Of a DNA stretch of 64,000 bases, positions 59,904 to 64,000 are shown in pieces. Made by a program: the position numbers and the translations under genes. The notes beneath the pieces are model-generated. The model saw only the letters and a program-made list of their open reading frames with translations. It made no database searches and was not told the DNA's origin. This stretch comes from Polynucleobacter rarus (lineage in GTDB: Bacteria; Pseudomonadota; Gammaproteobacteria; Burkholderiales; Burkholderiaceae), in assembly GCF_003072505.1 (NCBI RefSeq), contig NZ_NTGB01000001.1, positions 381,290 to 445,289 of the forward strand, in the 5' to 3' direction. Position 1 is the stretch's first letter, and every line of letters starts with the position of its first letter.

Positions 59904-60911
59904 ATGTTTGCTGCAAAAATTATTAAAAATAGATTTTCCTTAACCTGTCTCAGTTTGGCCGCTCTGAGCCTGACTTGGAGTGGTGTTGCTCAAGCACAAT
60001 CAAGTTCTGATTTTCCAAATAAACCGATCCGCTTAGTGGTTGCTTTTGCTCCCGGTGGCTCAACGGATATCGCAGCGCGTATTCTGGCGCAAAGTTTGAC
60101 AGGCATCTTAAAAGTGCCGGTGTTTGTGGAAAATAAACCGGGAGCTGGTGCTAGTATCGGTACGCAGTATGTGGCCAATGCCGCTCCTGATGGCTATACC
60201 TATTTGGTGACTTCACCATCCTTTATTGTGAATCCTCTGACGATGGGAGCAACGGCTGGCTATGCTCCAGATAAAGATTTTGCACCTGTGTCGATTCCGG
60301 CGACGCAACCGATGGCTGTGGTGGTGAATGAAAAAATCCCAGCAAAAAACTTAAATGAATTAAAAGATTTAAGTCTCAAGAAAGATTTATCCTATGCCAC
60401 GGCGGGTAACGGCACTCCGCCAAATTTAACGTGTGATAACTTGTTTCGGCAATATTGGAAAGCTGATGTGACGCATATTCCTTACAAGGGATCTGGCCCT
60501 GCATTGATTGCTTCGGTGAGTGGTGAGACGCCTATATTTTGCGGCGCAGTCGCTGGTGTCTCGCAATTTGTCAAACAAGGCAAAGTAAAAGTAGTGGCAG
60601 TTTCAAGTGATAAACGTTTGCCTTCTATGCCAGATTCGCCGACCTTTGCTGAGCAGGGTTACCCAGAGATTAAAGATGATTTGTGGGTAGGTGTATTTGC
60701 TCCAGCAAAAACTCCAAAAGAGACCTTATTAAAAATGAATCAAGCGATTAGTCAGGCCATTACATCAAAAGATGTCCTTGAAAAACTAGATCAAAATGAT
60801 TTTATTACGGTAGGCGGCACTTTGGAGCAAACAGTTGAGAACGTGCAAAAAGATTTAGCGCGTTGGGACAAAACCGTGAAAGCAATCAAAGCACAGCCCC
60901 AAGCGAAGTAA
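59904..60911 (+). CDS. Bug/TctC-family receptor (8 of 9)
   Basis: The 335-residue protein has a signal peptide ending GVAQAQ, then FAPGGSTDIAARILAQSL, NKPGAGASIGTQ, APDGYTYLVT and HIPYKGSGPALIASV. AAGGAGACACC precedes the ATG. It contains two extra Cys (TCDNLF, IFCGAV) that could form a disulfide near the ligand cleft, not seen in the others. It is cotranscribed with the TPP enzyme before it and a further TctC after it. Confidence 0.9.
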   Translation: MFAAKIIKNRFSLTCLSLAALSLTWSGVAQAQSSSDFPNKPIRLVVAFAPGGSTDIAARILAQSLTGILKVPVFVENKPGAGASIGTQYVANAAPDGYTYLVTSPSFIVNPLTMGATAGYAPDKDFAPVSIPATQPMAVVVNEKIPAKNLNELKDLSLKKDLSYATAGNGTPPNLTCDNLFRQYWKADVTHIPYKGSGPALIASVSGETPIFCGAVAGVSQFVKQGKVKVVAVSSDKRLPSMPDSPTFAEQGYPEIKDDLWVGVFAPAKTPKETLLKMNQAISQAITSKDVLEKLDQNDFITVGGTLEQTVENVQKDLARWDKTVKAIKAQPQAK

Positions 60912-60949
60912 TCGGCTGTTCAATGATTCACATTGGAAGAGGAAATGGT

Positions 60950-61969
60950 ATGCATAATCAGATGCTAATGAAGAAGTATAAAACCCTGCAGAGCGCAATG
61001 TTTGCGCCACTCTTTTTGCTTGGCTTGACGCTGGGAAGTTCAGTAACTTTGGCACAAAATTTATCACCTAATTTTCCAGATAAGCCGATTCGATTAATTA
61101 TTACTACACCAGCTGGTTCTGGCGTTGATGCAATTGGGCGGGCACTTGCCCAGGGACTAACTGAAATTACGCGTCAACAGGTCATTGTGGATAACCGCGC
61201 TGGGGCAGGGGGTATTATTGGCGCAACAGCGATTGCCAATGCTGCACCGGATGGTTATACGATTGGGATTGCAGCAACTGCGCATATCGTCTCACCGCTC
61301 TTACAGGCAAAGCCTGCTTACCATCCGATTAATGATTTCACGCCCATTGCGCAGTTGACGGTGATCCCGAATATCGTAGTGACCTCTTTAAAAAATAACG
61401 TCAAAAATTTAAAAGATTTGATTGATCTTACCAAAAGAAAACCGGACGAAATTAATTACGGCTCACTTGGGGATGGGACCGCTTCGCATCTATCTGCCGA
61501 GATTGTCAATCGGAGTATGGGGATGAAAACAGTACATGTGCCGTATCGCACGATTGCTGATTCATATACAGGACTTTGGTCTGGTGATGTGCAATATGAG
61601 GTGTATTTGATGCCATCAGCATTGCCTCTTTTTCAAGGCGGTAGAGCGCTTGCGATTGCTAATACTGGTCGCACGCGAAGTCCTGCCTTACCAGATGTAC
61701 CTACTGTTAGAGAACTCGGTTATCCAGAGGCAGAGTCAGAAATTACGATTGGTGTTGTAGGGCCTAGTAATTTATCACCTGCGATCGTGCAAAAAATTCA
61801 TCAACTGATGGTCGAGGCAATGAAGCTGCCTGATGTTCGAGAAAAAATGAGTAAGCAAGGTGGTCAGCCTAGCCCTGAGTTGGATACTAAAGCCTATGAG
61901 CAACGCTTGAAGCTCGAGTATGAGACCTATAAGAAATTGATTTCAACGATTGGTCTGAAACCGCAATAA
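60950..61969 (+). CDS. Bug/TctC-family receptor (9 of 9)
   Basis: From ATG 60950 (AAGAGGA 6 nt upstream) the protein has 339 residues; a longer frame into the previous gene is rejected. The signal peptide ends VTLAQ. Landmarks are TTPAGSGVDAIGRALAQGL, NRAGAGGIIGA, APDGYTIGI and HVPYRTIADSYTGL. The replacement of PYKG by PYRT and of PxGG by PAGS are departures from the family norm. It lies 38 bp after the preceding TctC gene, a second tandem receptor pair in this island. Confidence 0.88.
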   Translation: MHNQMLMKKYKTLQSAMFAPLFLLGLTLGSSVTLAQNLSPNFPDKPIRLIITTPAGSGVDAIGRALAQGLTEITRQQVIVDNRAGAGGIIGATAIANAAPDGYTIGIAATAHIVSPLLQAKPAYHPINDFTPIAQLTVIPNIVVTSLKNNVKNLKDLIDLTKRKPDEINYGSLGDGTASHLSAEIVNRSMGMKTVHVPYRTIADSYTGLWSGDVQYEVYLMPSALPLFQGGRALAIANTGRTRSPALPDVPTVRELGYPEAESEITIGVVGPSNLSPAIVQKIHQLMVEAMKLPDVREKMSKQGGQPSPELDTKAYEQRLKLEYETYKKLISTIGLKPQ

Positions 61970-62049
61970 TTATCTGCAGAGTTGATGCCTTGTTTCATTG
62001 TGCAATGTGCCTAACTTTCCCGATTCAAACATAAAAAAGTGAGTTCGTT

Positions 62050-63717
62050 TTGATTTTCGAAAAAAATACGCCCATCCCCATGTCTGATGGTCTTGAATTA
62101 ATGTGTAATGTCTTTCGTCCGGATGTGCCTGGTCGTTATCCAGTCATCATGTCTTTTGGTGTTTATGGCAAAGATGTTCACTTTGAGGATGGCTTTAATC
62201 CACAATGGAAAAAATTAAAAGCAGTCTATCCAGAAGTGGATCAAGGTGAGTCTACGGGTGAGTATTTACGTTGGGAAGTTCCTGACCCACAAAGGTGGGT
62301 TCCTGACAATTTTGTCATCGTCGTGGTGGATAGTCGAGGCAGTGGGATGTCGCCTGGCTATCTAGATTTATATTCTCCTCGAGAAACGCAAGATTATTAT
62401 GAAGCGATTGAGTGGGCAAGTGTGCAATCTTGGAGTAATGGCAAGGTCGGTTTATCGGGTATTTCTTATTTAGCGATTAAGCAGTGGCAAGTTGCTGCCT
62501 TGCAGCCACCTCATTTGGCAGCAATGATTCCTTGGGAGGGGGCCGTTGATCACTACCGTGATTTACTGCGGCATGGTGGGATTTTAAGTAACTCTTTTAC
62601 ACAGGCTTGGTGGCCAAGGCAGATTTTAGCCAATCAGCACGGTAATGGTCAGACGCCACATATCGATCGCCAAACGAAACAAATTACAACAGGGGAACCC
62701 TTACCTGCAGCGCAGTTAATCGGTAACCGCTCCGATTATCCGGCAGAGATTGCGAAGCGCTCCTTATGGGATGCATGGTTTAGTGATCATACTGCTAGGT
62801 TAGACCGAGTGACTGTCCCCTTATTAAGTGCTGCAAACTGGGGTGGGGCTGGGATTCATTTGCGAGGTAATTTCTGTGGTTATTTACAAAGTGCTTCAAC
62901 TGAAAAATGGCTCTTTGCCCATATTGGTACGCACTATGAAAGTTTTTATTTGCCGCATTATGTAGCGATACAAAAACGTTTTTTTAATCATTATTTAAGA
63001 GGTGAGGAGAATGGCTGGCAGGATGAACCTAGGGTCCAGTTAGCTATTCGAGCTGTGGACGGGACTGCCAAAATGCGTAAAACAACTGCGTGGCCTTTGC
63101 CAGAAACCGAGTGGCAAAAATGGTATCTCGATGGTAAGAATCTAAGTGTTAGTAATCAGACGAATCAAGAGGAAAGTAAAGTTGCCTACCCAGCACTAGG
63201 TGATGGCATTACGTTTCGCTCACCAGCGTTTAAAGAAGATACCGAATTTACTGGCAATGTAAAGTTAAAGTTATTTGTGAGTTCATCGACTACCGATATG
63301 GATGTATTTGCTATCTTGCGTTGTTTTGATCCGCAGGGGCAGGAGGTCGAATTTATTGGTGCGCACGAAAACGTGCCGGTTGCTTGTGGTTGGCTGAGAG
63401 CCTCGCATCGTAAATTAGATGCGACTAAATCTTCAGAATACCTACCGTATCATCGTCATGATGAGATTCAAAAACTTGTACCAGATGAGGTCTATGAATT
63501 AGATATTGAAATTTTGCCGACCAGCTTGATTTTCCCAAAAGATTACACTCTAGCCATCACTGTAATGGGACGAGACTTTAACCTCAATCCTCAAGGCAGA
63601 ATTCTGCACAATGATCTACAAGATCGCAACGAGACTGAGTTTGGAGGCATTAGTCAGATTTATACAGGTGGAAATTACGCAAGTTACTTATTAATGCCAC
63701 GAATTCGAAAGGATTGA
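62050..63717 (+). CDS. CocE/NonD-family alpha/beta hydrolase
   Basis: The 555-residue enzyme has the X-Pro dipeptidyl-peptidase (S15) hydrolase core: VDSRGSGMSPGYLDLYSP, the nucleophile S139 in VGLSGISYLAI, and a His in the HIGTHYE region. A C-terminal jelly-roll domain (about 360-550; TGNVKLKLFVSSSTTDMDVF) is typical of CocE. Members cleave esters, amides or beta-lactam rings. Start is TTG 62050, with only a weak ribosome site. Its stop codon lies inside the TTGACATCC end of a tnpB-element remnant, so the last residues may have been replaced by the insertion. Confidence 0.87.
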   Translation: MIFEKNTPIPMSDGLELMCNVFRPDVPGRYPVIMSFGVYGKDVHFEDGFNPQWKKLKAVYPEVDQGESTGEYLRWEVPDPQRWVPDNFVIVVVDSRGSGMSPGYLDLYSPRETQDYYEAIEWASVQSWSNGKVGLSGISYLAIKQWQVAALQPPHLAAMIPWEGAVDHYRDLLRHGGILSNSFTQAWWPRQILANQHGNGQTPHIDRQTKQITTGEPLPAAQLIGNRSDYPAEIAKRSLWDAWFSDHTARLDRVTVPLLSAANWGGAGIHLRGNFCGYLQSASTEKWLFAHIGTHYESFYLPHYVAIQKRFFNHYLRGEENGWQDEPRVQLAIRAVDGTAKMRKTTAWPLPETEWQKWYLDGKNLSVSNQTNQEESKVAYPALGDGITFRSPAFKEDTEFTGNVKLKLFVSSSTTDMDVFAILRCFDPQGQEVEFIGAHENVPVACGWLRASHRKLDATKSSEYLPYHRHDEIQKLVPDEVYELDIEILPTSLIFPKDYTLAITVMGRDFNLNPQGRILHNDLQDRNETEFGGISQIYTGGNYASYLLMPRIRKD

Positions 63718-63800
63718 CATCCTCACCGCTCAAGAATTTTTTTGGCCGCATTGAGATCAAAGTCATTCAAAGAACCACAATCGCTTTTATATTGCAAGAT
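63714..63800 (-). pseudogene. tnpB C-terminal remnant with IS605-type right end
   Basis: On the minus strand the frame reads SDCGSLNDFDLNAAKKILER, then TGA (63723-63725) and GGATGTCAA. The CG...D.NAA.(K/N)IL pattern is the C-terminal zinc-knuckle/RuvC-III region of TnpB, and GGATGTCAA is the same element end as at 3041. Only the last 25 or so codons are visible, without a start. Confidence 0.55.
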
Positions 63801-63833
63801 AGTACTTGTAATGGCGAGTTATACATTGCAGTC

Positions 63834-63860
63834 ACCATCATTCCTTTGAGGAATGATGGT
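63834..63860 (-). terminator. Hairpin downstream of icd
   Basis: ACCATCATTCC (63834-63844) pairs perfectly with GGAATGATGGT (63850-63860) around TTTGA. It lies 17 bp past the icd stop on the minus strand. There is no T-run on either strand, so its terminator role is provisional. Confidence 0.5.
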
Positions 63861-63876
63861 CAGTACAAGAAATGAT

Positions 63877-64000
63877 TTAAGCGCTAAAGTTTTTCAATAT
63901 GTTGTTAAAGCTTGGGCTTGGGCACATTACTTGAGACAGTTTTTGCCTATCAGGTAAATAATAACCACCGATATCAACAGGCTTGCCTTGAATCTGCGTT
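63877..64000 (-). CDS. icd: Monomeric NADP isocitrate dehydrogenase, C-terminus (runs off the window)
   Basis: The minus-strand frame entering at the window edge reads IQGKPVDIGGYYLPDRQKLS and ends SFNNILKNFSA with TAA at 63877-63879. The VD(I/L)GGYY.PD motif followed by M.PS...N.IL is the C-terminus of the monomeric (about 740-residue) NADP-dependent isocitrate dehydrogenases. The enzyme makes 2-oxoglutarate from isocitrate in the TCA cycle. Only the last 40 residues are visible; the rest lies to the right. Confidence 0.8.
   Translation of the reverse strand, partial: TQIQGKPVDIGGYYLPDRQKLSQVMCPSPSFNNILKNFSA

Overview
The window looks like a chromosomal segment of a low-GC member of the Burkholderiales, with a Polynucleobacter-like relative as my best guess. 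The grounds are nine complete periplasmic Bug/TctC receptors in 64 kb (an expansion typical of that order), a PqiABC locus with a two-piece PqiA, a moderately AT-rich base composition, and ribosome sites of the form AGGAGAC about 6 nt before many starts. No rRNA, tRNA, CRISPR array or replication origin was found.

Region 1 (1-8.8 kb) is a patchwork of toxin-antitoxin (TA) modules, many of them broken, plus insertion-sequence debris. It holds the start of a VbhA-like antitoxin running off the left edge, a TumA-like antitoxin with only the tail of its TumE toxin, a PrlF antitoxin with a YhaV toxin cut off by a TnpB/IS605 tail, an ISL3 scrap and a Fic protein preceded by five phased repeats. Between them lie a periplasmic PQQ alcohol dehydrogenase with the DxD signature of lanthanide enzymes, an exported protein made of 20-residue repeats, and a TctC-MmgE/PrpD pair.

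Region 2 (8.9-20.2 kb, minus strand) is an ABC-transporter-dependent surface polysaccharide cluster: gmd, a methyltransferase, Wzm, a Wzt fused to an FkbM methyltransferase, a 1249-residue FkbM-GT4-GT4 fusion and two more GT4 enzymes. Most genes overlap by 1-17 bases, so export, methylation and sugar transfer are probably made together.

Region 3 (20.9-28.2 kb) carries pqiA (two halves), pqiB and pqiC for lipid transport across the envelope, then a TctC gene divergent from an AcnA-type aconitase. Region 4 (28.2-32.6 kb) is a second TA cluster: an orphan VapB, HipBA with three evenly spaced operators, an unrecognised winged-helix regulator behind a nested palindrome, and a VapBC pair. The last two loci are bounded by copies of the same two sequences (hipA 3' end and tctC 3' end), as in a tandem duplication whose two copies hold different genes.

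Region 5 (32.6-63.7 kb) is mainly a catabolic island. It has an SDR-cupin-TctC operon, an SPFH protein and RmuC, then a long minus-strand transcription unit (a LIV-type ABC transporter, an SDR, an amidase, two TctC receptors and an alpha/beta hydrolase) facing a plus-strand operon (epimerase, CaiB CoA-transferase, hydrolase, SDR). A third block has a GntR regulator with TctC, a VOC protein, an acyl-CoA-dehydrogenase-like flavoprotein, a split TPP decarboxylase, a full-length TPP enzyme, two TctC receptors and a CocE hydrolase. Together these suggest uptake and stepwise breakdown of carboxylated, amide- or ester-bearing compounds, but the substrates cannot be read from sequence. No TctA/TctB membrane partner is present. 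The right edge has another tnpB remnant and the C-terminus of a monomeric NADP isocitrate dehydrogenase.
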